From Hibiscus mutabilis (lineage: Eukaryota; Streptophyta; Magnoliopsida; Malvales; Malvaceae), in assembly GCA_019671005.1 (NCBI GenBank), contig CM033726.1:20955657-21019656 (forward strand): DNA of 64,000 bases, written 5' to 3'. Positions 23,787-34,533 of the stretch are shown here, in pieces (position 1 is the stretch's first letter; the number at the start of each line of letters is the position of its first letter). The notes beneath the pieces were generated by a model. The model ran no database searches. It was not told the DNA's origin and saw only the letters and a program-made list of their open reading frames with translations. The translations under genes were made by a program, and so were the position numbers.

Positions 23787-24532
23787 TTGCAGAAGTTGTT
23801 AGAGTTTAGGAGTCAGGCATACCTAGCTTATACCATGAATTCGAATCTGAAGGAGGTGCATGCGCAAGATACTCACACTGTTTGCAAATTTCCAAGAGTG
23901 ATTTTGAAAGAGTTGCCTAGGTTGCTATCGAATATGGAGGTAGAGTTTCGTATTGAGACGTACACAGATACAGTTCCGTTGTTGATTGCACTATATCGTA
24001 TGGCACTAAAGGAATTGAAAGAGTTGAAGCCGTAGCTTCAGGAGTTGTTGGATCATGGTTTCATTCAGCCTAGCGTGTCACTATAGGGAACACTGGTGTT
24101 GTTTGTGAAAAAGAAATATAGCACGATGAGAATATGCATTGATTATTGACAACTGAACAAGTTGACGATTAAGAACAAGTATCTTTTTCTAAGGATTGAT
24201 GATTTGTTTGATCAATTCTAAGGAGCTACGGTGTTTTCCAAGGTTGATTTGAGGTCTAGGTATTATCAATTGAACGTAAAGGATAAAGATGTGCCAAAAT
24301 AGCTTTTTACACGCGTCACGAGAATTACGAGTTCTTGGTGATGCCATTTGGGTTGACAAATGTGCCAGCAGCTTTCATGGATATGATGAATTAGGTGATC
24401 CATGAATTCTTGGATCATTTCGTGGTAGTGTTCGTCAATGATATTCTTGTGTACTCTCGTACCAAGAAAGATCACGATCGACATCTCCAAATTGTGTTGC
24501 AACTTTTGTGGGATAATAAGCTCTATGCAAAG
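23787..24532 (+). pseudogene. Element G reverse transcriptase, N-terminal part
   Basis: The connection to reverse transcriptase and the fingers are readable with many stops: 'LQELLDHGFIQPSVS' then 'LVLFVKKKYSTMRICIDY'. Stops at about 24034 and 24085 fit C-to-T change, and frame slips occur near 24300. The active site at 24431-24442 reads Phe-Val-Asn-Asp, again with Asn for the first catalytic Asp, as in element F. Element B interrupts at 24532/24533, right after '…LYAK'. The next residues of the domain are found at 36120. Confidence 0.85.
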
Positions 24533-26096
24533 TGTTACCTCTCCAAAAGTACTGTTTTTAATGCCAATCTTACAATGCTTTTGCTTGTTTTTAGGTACAT
24601 TTAGTTGCATTGGGATGTTAGAATCATGCATTTGCATAAGAAGTTTAGAGTTTTGTCTATGCAAGTGTGAAGGGTTGCTTTGTTGGCTATTTTGCAGGCT
24701 TGGCATAGGATTTGGCCCAGGAAAGCACCTTAGGAAGGAATGCCAGGGAGAATGCCGAGCGATGCTAGCATAGATGGACCAGACAATGCCAAGCACCGGT
24801 TGGCAGAGAAGTGAACTTGATGCCACGCCAAGAAGCTGTTGGACCCTGAAAAAATAGGAAATGATTAGGCTCTGAAAAGATAGCAATTGGATCAATCTCC
24901 GAAAAAATAACAGATAAGATGGTGCCAAGACTTGTTGGCAGATTCATGCCAAGCTTAGGCGCCAAGGCAACATCGACAGTATGACGTCAGCCCTAACCTG
25001 ATCAGCTCTCATTCAAATTTGAATAAGATGATAATCCCTTATCCCTTGGGCAGTTGAAGTTCAAAATTTGAAGAGCTAATCCTATCCCTTCCTCGCACGC
25101 CTAATTAAACACCAACAAAGATAGCATTTGAAAGAAAAAAAAGAGGGTAGGAAGATCGGAGTGAGGAGTTGGTGTGTGAAGATTGACAACCGGCTGCACC
25201 TAGGAAGGGTGGTCCGACCAACTTGGCCGAGAAGCTTGAATCTTGAAGGGCTGCATCGAGAGACCCCTTCTAGCCCATTTTATCTTTCAAGTTATTTTAT
25301 TTTGCTTTCAATGATGATGTACTTGGTAAACGTTTGTGGGGATGTTTGCGTTGAACGCTATTTTTATGTTTTAGTTTTCAATAATAAATCTGCTTTGGCA
25401 ATGTTTTCACTATTCGACATACTTTAATATTTCCTAAATACTATGCCGAACGAGAGCTGGCACTGTTGGTCTTTTGCTCCTTAATATCTTAACAGACTTG
25501 GGGTGGCAACGAATAAGTTGTTGAATACTGAGGAGAGAAGCTTCGAGAGAAGTCGTTCAAGTAGATGAACATACTTCGAGAGTGAAATCTACCCCTTAGG
25601 AGTATAGATTGGATCTTAATCAAATCGGTTTGTTTAAAAACAAACGGTATAGAGATATAGGGGTTTTTACATGATCAATTTAGTGCAATGACCATTGAGA
25701 GAGGCTTTGCTAATTTTGAATCTGCTCGACAAACAATGCCAATACAGGTTTTTGTTAAAGGCTAGCACGACATGAATAGCGTGAAAACCAGGCATTCCCT
25801 GCCAACGCTCATCATTCATTAAAACACCTTCCTTGCCAACGTCTTTACTTTACATTCATTCATTTACTTTATAATTATTTTCCAAAACCAATTTCAAATC
25901 AAATCAACCTTTTTCTTAAGGCAAGTAAAAATCAAGGCAACTGAATTCCATGTCAATCTCTATGGGATCGATAGTCAGCTTGCCAGTTGTATTACTTGCA
26001 GACCGTGTATACTTGCATGCAAAAGACTCATATTGGCACGTTTTTATACTTTTCCAACACATATCTTTCGCCACTTTTGCACTCAGAGAGTCTACA
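24533..26096 (+). repeat. Element B 5' LTR
   Basis: TGTTACCTCTCC to GAGAGTCTACA. It is highly similar to 34534-36114, with a few indels (about 46 bp near 25337 absent here). It contains many TGCCA/TGGCA words. Confidence 0.93.
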
Positions 26097-26102
26097 AGTT
26101 TT

Positions 26103-26120
26103 TGGCGCCGTTGCCGGAGA
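26103..26120 (+). promoter_or_regulatory. Element B primer binding site (tRNA-Asp)
   Basis: TGGCGCCGTTGCCGGAGA differs at one base from the complement of the 3' end of plant tRNA-Asp, the standard Athila primer. Confidence 0.9.
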
Positions 26121-26176
26121 TTGCAACGAAATTAATAGTTTTTAAATTTTTACTTGGCCTTCTTTATTTTTTTATT

Positions 26177-27654
26177 AGAGAACATTCGACACCAACCATT
26201 GACAATTTGATGCCAGGACTTGTTGGCACAGAAGTAAATGCTGTCAATTTTGAACTTAAACCGGTAATGATTCAAACTCTTTTGAATGTAGGTCAGTTTG
26301 ATGGAGCACTCACTGGAGATCCGAGGTAATATCTAAAGAGTTCATGGAGATTTTCCAGTTATTTCAACAAAACGGAGTACCCGAAGATACCGTGAAGCTG
26401 AAGTTATTTACTTTCTCTTTGAGAGACAGAGAAAAGGTTTGGCTTAATTCCTTGCCACCTGGCTCAGTTACTTCATAGGCGGACTTATGCCAAAAGTTCT
26501 TGACAAGGTTCCAGCCGCCATCACTCACTGCCAAGCTACGGGGTGAGTTCATTACATTCAGGCAGGCTGAGGATGAGACCTTATATGATGCCTGGGAACG
26601 GTTTAAAGACTTATTGAGAAGGTGTCCTATGCATGGATTCCCGAATTGGACCCAGATCCAAACCTTTTACAATGGACTGAACGCACAAACAAGGACTGTT
26701 GTTGATACTTCAGCAGCCGGTTCATTGCTTGATAAAACATGTACTGAGGCTGTTGACATTTTAGAGAGGATTGCAATCAATGATTTTGAATATCCTGTTG
26801 CAAGACTTGGGACTAGAACTAAAACCAATGGGAAATTTTAGGTTGACGAACTAACGTCCATTCATGCCGAGATTTCCAACCTTACTAGCATGGTAAGAAC
26901 GTTGCAAAAGAACAACGAGTCCCAGGAAGTCAAAGCATTAGATACTTTATGTACAATTTGTTGAAAGAATCATCATGCTACTGAATGCCCTGCCAAACCT
27001 AAATTGATAAATTTTGCTGGCGATGTTAATCGTTACTATAATCCTAACTCCAATACTTATAATGCAGGTTGGAGACAACACCCTAGTTTATCATAGGGAA
27101 ATCAGGGAGGTAACCAGTACAAGGCCCAGCGCCAGAATACCCAAAGGCATGATAACAATGTCATGCCAGCATTCTATCAGAATGCCATGCCACAGAAAGC
27201 CTAGAATAATTTTCAGCAAGGGCAGAGACTCAACCAAGGTGACACACTCACAGAGTACATGGAGAGGAATGATGCCATAGTCCAGAGTTTGGCAGCATCA
27301 ATGAGAAATTTGGAAGTTCAACTTGGGCAGATTGCTAGTGCACTCAACAATCGACCCCAAGGAGTATTGCCAAGTGACACAGAAGATGCTCGGCACAAAA
27401 AAAATGAGCAGTGCAAAGCTATAACTCTTCAGAATGGTAAGTAGTGCAAGATGGAGAAGGTTGCTAAGCAGCCAATTAATTGCCAAGTTGAGAAGCCTGT
27501 GCCAGCAGATAATCCCAGGGAAGCAGAGAAAGAGGAAGCAAAAACAGATGATGCCATAACTGATGCCAGGCAGCACATTGATGCCATAACCGAGGCCAAA
27601 TAGACTAATACCAGCACTGCGTTGGCAAAGCCATAAGAGCAGACACATATTTAT
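26177..27654 (+). pseudogene. Element B gag, lightly damaged
   Basis: The Gag start is not certain. The family motif 'NFELKPVMIQTLL' is at about 26247-26285. A frame change near 26325 and a TAG in place of Trp at about 26476 separate this from the long capsid piece 26500-26841 ('AWERFKDLLRRCPMHGFPNW', 'QIQTFYNGLN'). A zinc knuckle at about 26950-26990 has a TGA inside it. The remainder to 27650 is the basic and Gln-rich linker toward protease, with an Ala/Lys-rich segment. Damage is limited to a handful of stops and shifts. Confidence 0.85.
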
Positions 27655-28170
27655 TTGCCACCACCATTTCCAGTAAGGCTTCAAAAACATAAGCAAGATC
27701 ACCAGTTCAAGCGCTTCTTAGAGGTTCTTAAGCAATTGCAAATCAACATTCCATTGGTGGAAGCCCTTGAACAAATGGCCAACTATGTCAAATTTATGAA
27801 GGACATTCTATCCAAAAAGAGAAAGTTGGGAGACTTTGAAACAACAGCTCTAACCGAAGGATACAGTCCCATGATCCTAAATCGATTGCCACCAAAGCTG
27901 AAAGATCCGGGAAGTTTCACTATTCCCTGCACCATTGGCAACAAATTCATGGGCAAGGCACTGTGTGACCTAGAAGCTAGCATCAACTTGATGCCACTGT
28001 CAGTTTTTCGGAAGCTTGGCATAAAAGCAAGACCTACCACGGTGACACTTCAGCTGGCAAACTGATCATATGCATATCCCAAGGGTAAGATTGAGGATGT
28101 GTTGGTAAAGGTAGACAAATTTATTTTTCTAGCTGATTTTATCATTTTGGATATGAGGTTGATTTTAATG
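27655..28170 (+). pseudogene. Element B protease
   Basis: The 27655-28065 frame runs from the pre-protease segment (…YVKFMKDILSKKRKLGD…) through 'LKDPGSFTIPCTIG' to the active-site region 'ALCDLEASINLMPLS'. Athila proteases have Asp-Leu-Gly-Ala-Ser here, so Glu replaces the active-site Gly (about 27971-27973). A TGA at 28063-28065 and a frame change near 28160 follow before the reverse-transcriptase linker opens again at 28182. Confidence 0.85.
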
Positions 28171-28181
28171 TCCCGATTATT

Positions 28182-30060
28182 TTGGGGAGACCTTTTCTTG
28201 CCACGGGAAGAGCTTTGATTGATGTTCATAAAGGGGAACTAACAATGCGCATGAATGACCAACATGTTACATTTAATGTGTTTCAAGATTTGAAATGTGT
28301 AGATGAACCTGATGAGTGCCAAATAGAGGAGATGATGGGGTCCATTTACACTTTGGACACGACACAGTTATGCCAGGATACAAAATTTAATGCCAACAAT
28401 TTAGATGGCATAGCCGATCTATTTGAGGAACCAGAAGAACCGTTCTTGGAGGCTGAAGAGGCGAGTTATTTTGAGCCACTAAAGTTGGCCGGCAGAGAAA
28501 TCAAGGCACCTAAACCATCAATTGAGGAGCCACCAACGTTGGAACTAAAACCACTGCTAGATCACTTGAAGCATGCTTATTTAGGTGAACACTCAACTTT
28601 GCCGGTGATCATTGCCACTGGTCTCACTAATGATCAGGAGGCAAGATTGTTGGCAATATTACGTGATTATAAGCAAGCATTAGGGTGGACCTTGGCAGAC
28701 ATCAGAGGTATTAGCCCAACCATTTGCATGGATAAGATTATCTTGGAGGAGTACCATGGGAAGACCATTGAAGGCTAGAGAAGGCTAAACCCAACCATGA
28801 AAGAGGTAGTGAAAAAAGAGATCATAAAATGGCTTGATGCTGGGATTATATATCCCATTTTCGATAGCTCTTGGGTTAGCTTGGTGCAATGTGTGCCGAA
28901 GAAGGGTGGCATGACCGTGGTACAAAATAGTGAAACTAAGTTAATCCCCTCCAAAACAATCACAGGATGGAGAGTGTGCATGGACTATAGGAGGCTGAAC
29001 AATTCCACAAGGAATGACCACTTCCCATTGCCATTCATTGATTAGATGCTAGACAGGTTGGTAAGTAAAGCTTTCTATATTTTTTTGGATGGTTATTCAG
29101 GTTATAATCAGATTGCCATCGCCCCTGATGATCAAGAGAAGACCACGTTTACATGCGCATATGGGATGTTTCCGTTTAGAAGGATACCATTCAGCCTGTG
29201 TAATGCACCGACAACATTTTAACATTGCATGATGTCCATTTTTTCTGATATGATCGAGCAAAACATGGTAGTGTTCATGGATGATTTCTCAGTGTTTGGC
29301 AAAACATTTGAGGAATGCCTTCAGAGTTTTGAGCAAGTGTTGAAGAGATGCATAGAGACAAACCTAGTGTTGAATTGGGAAAAATGCCACTTCATGGTGA
29401 ATGAGGGCATTGTTCTCGGGCACAAGGTAACTGAGAGAGGGTTAGAAGTAGATCAAGCAAAAGTTGAGGTAATTAAACAGCTACCACCTCTAATGAGTGT
29501 TAAAGGTATAAGAAGTTTTTTAGGACATGCCAGTTTTTATCGGCGTTTTATTAAAGACTTTTCAAAAATTGCTAAACCTTTTTGCTTGTTGTTAGAACAC
29601 AATGCCACTTTTGCATTTGACGATTCTTATTTGAGAGCATTTTAGGAGCTTAAAGAAAAGTTAATCAATGCCCCTATAGTTGTGGCACCGGACTGGAATG
29701 AGCCCTTCGAGCTCATGTGTGATGCCATCGACTATGCCGTTGGAGCAGTCTTGGGACAAAGGCATGGCAAGGTTTTCCATGCCATTTACTATGCCAGTCG
29801 AACCTTGAACAAAGAACAACTGAACTACTCTACGACGGAGAAAGAATTTCTTGCGGTTGTATTTGCTTTTGACAAATTTAGATCTTATTTAATTGGTAAC
29901 AAAGTTGTGGTTTTTACAGATCATTCGACATTGAAGTATCTCTTGGCAAAGAATAATGTCAAGCCCAGACTAATCCGATGGATGCTCCTACTTCAAGAAT
30001 TCTACCTTGACATCCGAGACAAGAAGGGCAGTAAAAACCTAGTAGTCGATCATCTCTCAA
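28182..30060 (+). pseudogene. Element B reverse transcriptase and RNase H, nearly intact
   Basis: 28182-28778 is the linker and the start of reverse transcriptase. 28797-29045 has 'IIKWLDAGIIYPIFDSSWVS' and 'WRVCMDYRRLNNSTRND'. After a TAG at 29043 the palm continues, and 29229-29645 contains the active site 'VVFMDDFSVFG' with both aspartates intact. 29682-30060 is RNase H ('LMCDAIDYAVGAVLGQR', 'TEKEFLAVVFAFDKFRSYL', 'VFTDHSTLKYLL'). I count five stops in about 1.9 kb and no large deletion. All main catalytic residues I can place are kept. Confidence 0.92.
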
Positions 30061-31435
30061 GTTTAGAGCATCATCTTGAAGATGGTAAGACCAATCTTAT
30101 AAGAGATGAATTTCCTAACGAGTATTTGCTTGCAGTTAATACCGTGCCATGGTATGCTGACATTGTCAACTACTTGGTAAGTAACATTCTGCCACCAAAC
30201 TTGGCATACAATGCCAAGAAGAGGTTCTTGTGGGAAGTTAGGCAATACTATTGGGACAAGCCAATATTGTTCAAACAGTGTGCTGACCAAGTGATCCGCC
30301 GGTGTGTGCCTGAGGATGAACAACATAACATATTGCATCTATGCCATGCCGCACCATATGGAGGTCACTTTGCTGGGGTAAAGACTGCTGCCAAGGTACT
30401 GTAGTCAGGATTCTTTTAGCCCACACTATAAAAGGATGCCCATGAGTATGCCAAGGCATGTGATCGATTCCAACGGACAGGAAACATCTCTGGCAGACAC
30501 CAACTACCACTTCAAAATATTATGCCTGTGGATTTATTTGATGTATGGGGGATAGACTTTATGGGTCTTTTTCCACCCTCATTCGGTAATGTATACATTC
30601 TTGTGGCTGTTGACTACATATCAAAGTGGGTAGAAGCTGTTGCTCTGCCAACGAACGATGCCAAGGCTGTTACCAAGTTCTTGCATAAACACATTTTTAC
30701 TGTATTTGGAACCCCTAGGGTGATTATTCACGATGAGGGAACCCATTTTAAGTGTAATCTAATCTCTAAAGCTTTGTGCAGGTATGGTATAAACAGAGAA
30801 TTGCCACGGTATATCATCCACAAACAAACGGGCAAGCCGAGATTTCAAATAAGGAGATTAAGAATATTCTAGAGAAGACTGTTAATCCATCAAGGAAGGA
30901 CTGGTCCTTGAGACTGGATGAGTCCTTGTGGGCTTATAGGACTGCATTTAAAACTCCTTTGGGTACGTCACCATTTTGACTTGTTTTCGACAAACCATGC
31001 CATCGGCTAGTAGACATTGAGCATAAAGCCTACTAGGCCATCAGAACACTTGGCATGGCATGGAGAACTACTGGAGGAAAGAGGTTACTAGACCTAAATG
31101 AGTTGGAGGAGTTCAGAACACAAGCTTATGAGAATGCCAGGATCTACAAGGAAAAAGCAAAACGTTGGCATGACAGTAGGATAATGCCAAGACAGTTTGA
31201 GGTAGGCCAACATGTTTTGTTATTCAACTCACGGCTTAAGTTGTTTCCAGGGAAACTCAGATCAAGATGGACGGGCCCTTCTGAAGTTGTGAAGCCCTAT
31301 TCTCATGGAGCTGTGGTCATCAAGAATTTGAAGACGGGCGAAATATTTAAGGTGAATGGCCAACGTCTGAAGCACTACATGGAAGGTGATCAGAACAATG
31401 CCAAAGAGGTGATCCTCTTGGCAGAGGTAACATGA
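30061..31435 (+). pseudogene. Element B integrase
   Basis: The zinc-binding domain has both His ('HLCHAAPYGGHFAG') and the first Cys, but the second Cys is Phe ('ACDRFQRTG'). The core has the first Asp in 'VWGIDFMG' and the second in 'IIHDEGTHF' (Ser-to-His and Gly-to-Glu neighbours altered). Glu is in 'NGQAEISN', in the overlapping frame 30776-30979 after a shift. The C-terminal domain 31055-31435 ('FEVGQHVLLFNSRLKLFPGK') is open to its natural TGA. No chromodomain is present, as expected for Athila. Confidence 0.9.
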
Positions 31436-32043
31436 AAACACTATTAGGTTTGAACTTTTGTAAATATTAGGTTAGTGTTTTTCTTTGTTTTTAGAATTAA
31501 GGTTTTTAATTGTTTTTCTTTCTTTTTAAGTTTCATGTTTTCATTCCTTTACTGTGTTGAAAGGTTTCCTTTGAGTTGCGTAGATTCATTATGCCAGGAA
31601 CACTACAAGGGTCGCTGGTAGGGGCTAACTTTGGAAAAATGAGAAAACCCTAGCTTGATCGGCCCATTCAATAGGAGAGAGAGTTGTTTTTATTGACTTT
31701 AAACCATAGCCGCCCAAAATCTCGGTTGAAATTTTAAATTTCAAATCAATTACCTTATCACTCCAATCCTTACCCTATCTTATCACCTATCACCTTATCA
31801 CTTCAACCTTATCACTCTACCTCTTTTTAAATTAATTCCTTTTATTTCCCATCATTATCCCTAATTACTAATCCCATTAAAACACTCAACCAGCCCAAAA
31901 CCTTTCACTTTCTCATCATTGCCAGTTAAAGAAACCAAACATCTTTCTCACTTTTTACTTCCTTTTCGATAAGCAAGTACAAAACCCAAATCGTCTTTTT
32001 CTTCATCTTTCAACATCATTTCAAGTTCCTTCAACGAGTTTTA
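31436..32043 (+). other. Spacer between pol and the 3' reading frame of element B
   Basis: I see no protein. It is T-rich at first, then has short repeated CACC/TTATCAC/CCTTATCAC words at about 31745-31815. It probably serves as leader for the reading frame at 32044. The bases before that ATG (…CAACGAGTTTTAATGGCT) contain no earlier ATG within about 100 bp. Confidence 0.5.
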
Positions 32044-33445
32044 ATGGCTTCATCCTCTATCCCCTTCAAGCGATTCTTCAATGAGGAGATCGAGAAAAAG
32101 TTTGAATCTAATTTTGCCTCGAGGAATTTTTGCTATGAGAAGCACTTCAACCTCAACACAGAGACGAACAATGGCTTCCCTCCGAAAGTCATGTATACGA
32201 TTAACTTGCACAAATGGACTCAGTTTTTCCAGCAAAAATGGGAGGTTTATACCACAATCGTCCAAGAATTCTATGTGCACCTTGTGACCAAGGATTCCCC
32301 ATTCTTGATGATTAGAGGTAAATGTGTTCGCTTCGATGAAGGATATATTAATAATGTGTTTGAGTTGGATGGTGCAGAAGATGAGTATTTTGAGTATGTT
32401 GATTCAATGAACGCTACTAAGAGAAAGAGGTTGTTGACAGATCTGTGCAAACCTGGCACGACATGGACAGTGTCATCCAAGGGGCACCGTACGGTGAAGA
32501 GGTTGGCATTGAATCCCCAATTGAGAGGATGTAATCACTTTCTCAAGGCGAATCTGATGCCCACATCCCATAACGAGACCGTGTCAGAAGAAAGGATGAT
32601 CCTGTTGCACTCCATTGTTATGGGGCGCAAAATCAATGTTGGCAAGCTCATTGTTGAGGAAACTTACAAGTGTGCAGCAAAAGGTACTGGCAGCTTGTTT
32701 TTCCCTCAGTTGATTTCTAACGATTTTATGCTCCATGATGTGCCAAGGCTTGATACGGATAAAGGGAAAACGATCAAGGGAACAACAATTACTGTTGCTA
32801 TATGGAGGAGTCTTATTGCTGCCAAGCCCAAGGACAAGGGGAAGGGAAAGGCAAGAGCACCCATGCCCAAACCCCAAGGAGTCAAGGGCCGCGCCAGCAA
32901 CCATGCCAGAAACTGTGCCAGATAATACAATGGCAATGCTATCCCAAATTCACCAACGCCAGGAGATTATTCTCCAAAAGCTGGAAAAGGCTGAGGAGCT
33001 CAATGTCAAGATGCGACACTACATCCAGGCTAGGGATGTTGTGACCAGAGAGGCTCTTACAAAATTATCAACTAATTTTGTGCCAGAGTTTCCAGACTTC
33101 CCTGCCAAGCTCTCTGCCAGCGACAGTGCCATGCCAGCTAGTCCAGTTCATACCCCGTCCAATGCCACAGTCCCGTTGTCTCCAGTTCAAGTTGAGTCTG
33201 CCAGTTCTGATTCTTCATCTGAAACAAAGGAAACAAAAGCCAAGTCTGCCAAAGCCAAGTTGCCAGTGACACCTGCTATACATACTACATCTGATGCCAC
33301 CGATGCACCTACTGCATCAGAGCCTGCCAAGAAAAAAGAAAAAGTTGGAGCCTCCACTACCGCTTCAAAACTGAGCCTAAAAAGAAAGAAGCACATGGCC
33401 CCTGATCGAGGGCCATTTGTGAGAATAAAAACCCGTGCTGCATGA
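32044..33445 (+). pseudogene. Element B downstream reading frame in the env position (plant transposon protein-like), one frameshift
   Basis: Starting at the ATG 32044 (MASSSIPFKRFF), a 293-residue frame runs to 32925. Its core ('LLHSIVMGRKINVGKLIVEE', then 'GSLFFPQLIS') resembles the 'putative plant transposon protein' domain often found downstream of pol in Athila elements. It is not an envelope glycoprotein: I see no signal peptide or membrane segment. Near 32880-32900 the reading passes to the frame that ends at 33445. That part has a predicted coiled-coil segment (…QRQEIILQKLEKAEEL…) and a long low-complexity Ser/Ala/Pro/Lys tail ending basic. One single-base-scale shift separates the halves. 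Function is unknown. Confidence 0.75.
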
Positions 33446-34514
33446 CAAATAATCTCCAAAAGGGAGTCCTCTTCTTCCTAAACTCCTTTATATTTCATTC
33501 CATTGCATTTACATGATCATGCATTTTTAATTTTTTCTGTTTTTCTTGTATATATGAGTTGTTTCATGCATTGGGGACAATGCACATCTTGGGTTTGGGG
33601 GTGTGCATTTTCTCACATTTATGCCATGCCATACATTTCATGTCTAAATTCTGTTGCCATGCCATTTAGGTCATTTAGATAGATGCATATCGAACCACTA
33701 AAAAAAGAAAAAAGAAAATTTTGCCTCGGTTTAATTTTGAAAAATGTTAGCATTTGTTAGGCAAGTTTAATTTGATCTAGGTGTTTGTCCAATGAGGAAA
33801 TTTTAATCTTTAGTTGTCATGCCATGCCAGCAGCGTAGTATGCCAGGTTTGCTTGGCAATTGATATCTAGTTTAGGGAATTGAACGTACACTTAACGCGT
33901 AGTATGTATCTAGTTCCTTAGCAAACTTAGACTTTTTGAAACTATGCTCAGATTTAGAAAAAAATGATGCAAGGGTAAAAAGAAAGAAATAAGGCACCAA
34001 TGTTCTGCCAAGGCAAGAAAAAAATGAAATGAACTCTCCTCTACCTAGGGGTAATAAGTTACTTGGGGCTTCGTGGTTTGCTCCCTCTTAGTTCTCAAGT
34101 CCAAAACCTTAGGGTATGAGTTGAAGAGAAAGCCTAGTGATGTCTAGATTAAGGTGGGGATTCTTGGTATGCTCGCTCTTATCTCTCACGCTAAATAGTG
34201 TCACGAAGCAAGCTTAAATGAATGCCAGCAAGAAACCCTTGGCAAAGAAAAAAATGATGATGATATATATATATATATCTGAGTTTAGGTAGTAAAATTT
34301 GTCTAAGGGAGTAAAAGGAAACTTGATGCATATTGCCTACACTCATGCACTCTTCCTGAACTTTGACTAGAGTTATATTGCTGTACTGAGGATAGAAATA
34401 GAGCCAAATTCTGCTTGCTAGCATGTGTTGGCATTCAACCAAAATTTTGTCGAGGTAATTTTTCACAGTTTTTTTTTTGTTTTTATTTTGTTTGCATTAC
34501 TTGAGGACAAGCAA
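33446..34514 (+). other. Element B 3' untranslated region
   Basis: No coding sequence is visible. It contains many TGCCA words (for example about 33640-33680 and 33815-33862), an (AT)n run at about 34262-34279, and 'GGGGACAATGCACATCTTGGGTTTGGGGGTG' style sequence near 33570-33605 that resembles a second purine tract. Confidence 0.5.
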
Positions 34515-34533
34515 TAAGTTAGGTTTAGGGGTG
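34515..34533 (+). promoter_or_regulatory. Element B polypurine tract
   Basis: AAGTTAGGTTTAGGGGTG-type sequence immediately before the 3' LTR, the usual Athila form. Confidence 0.75.

Noticed and set aside
32044..33445. Retroviral envelope gene
   Set aside because: It is in the env position, but no signal peptide, transmembrane segment or cysteine pattern is seen. It resembles the plant transposon protein family instead.
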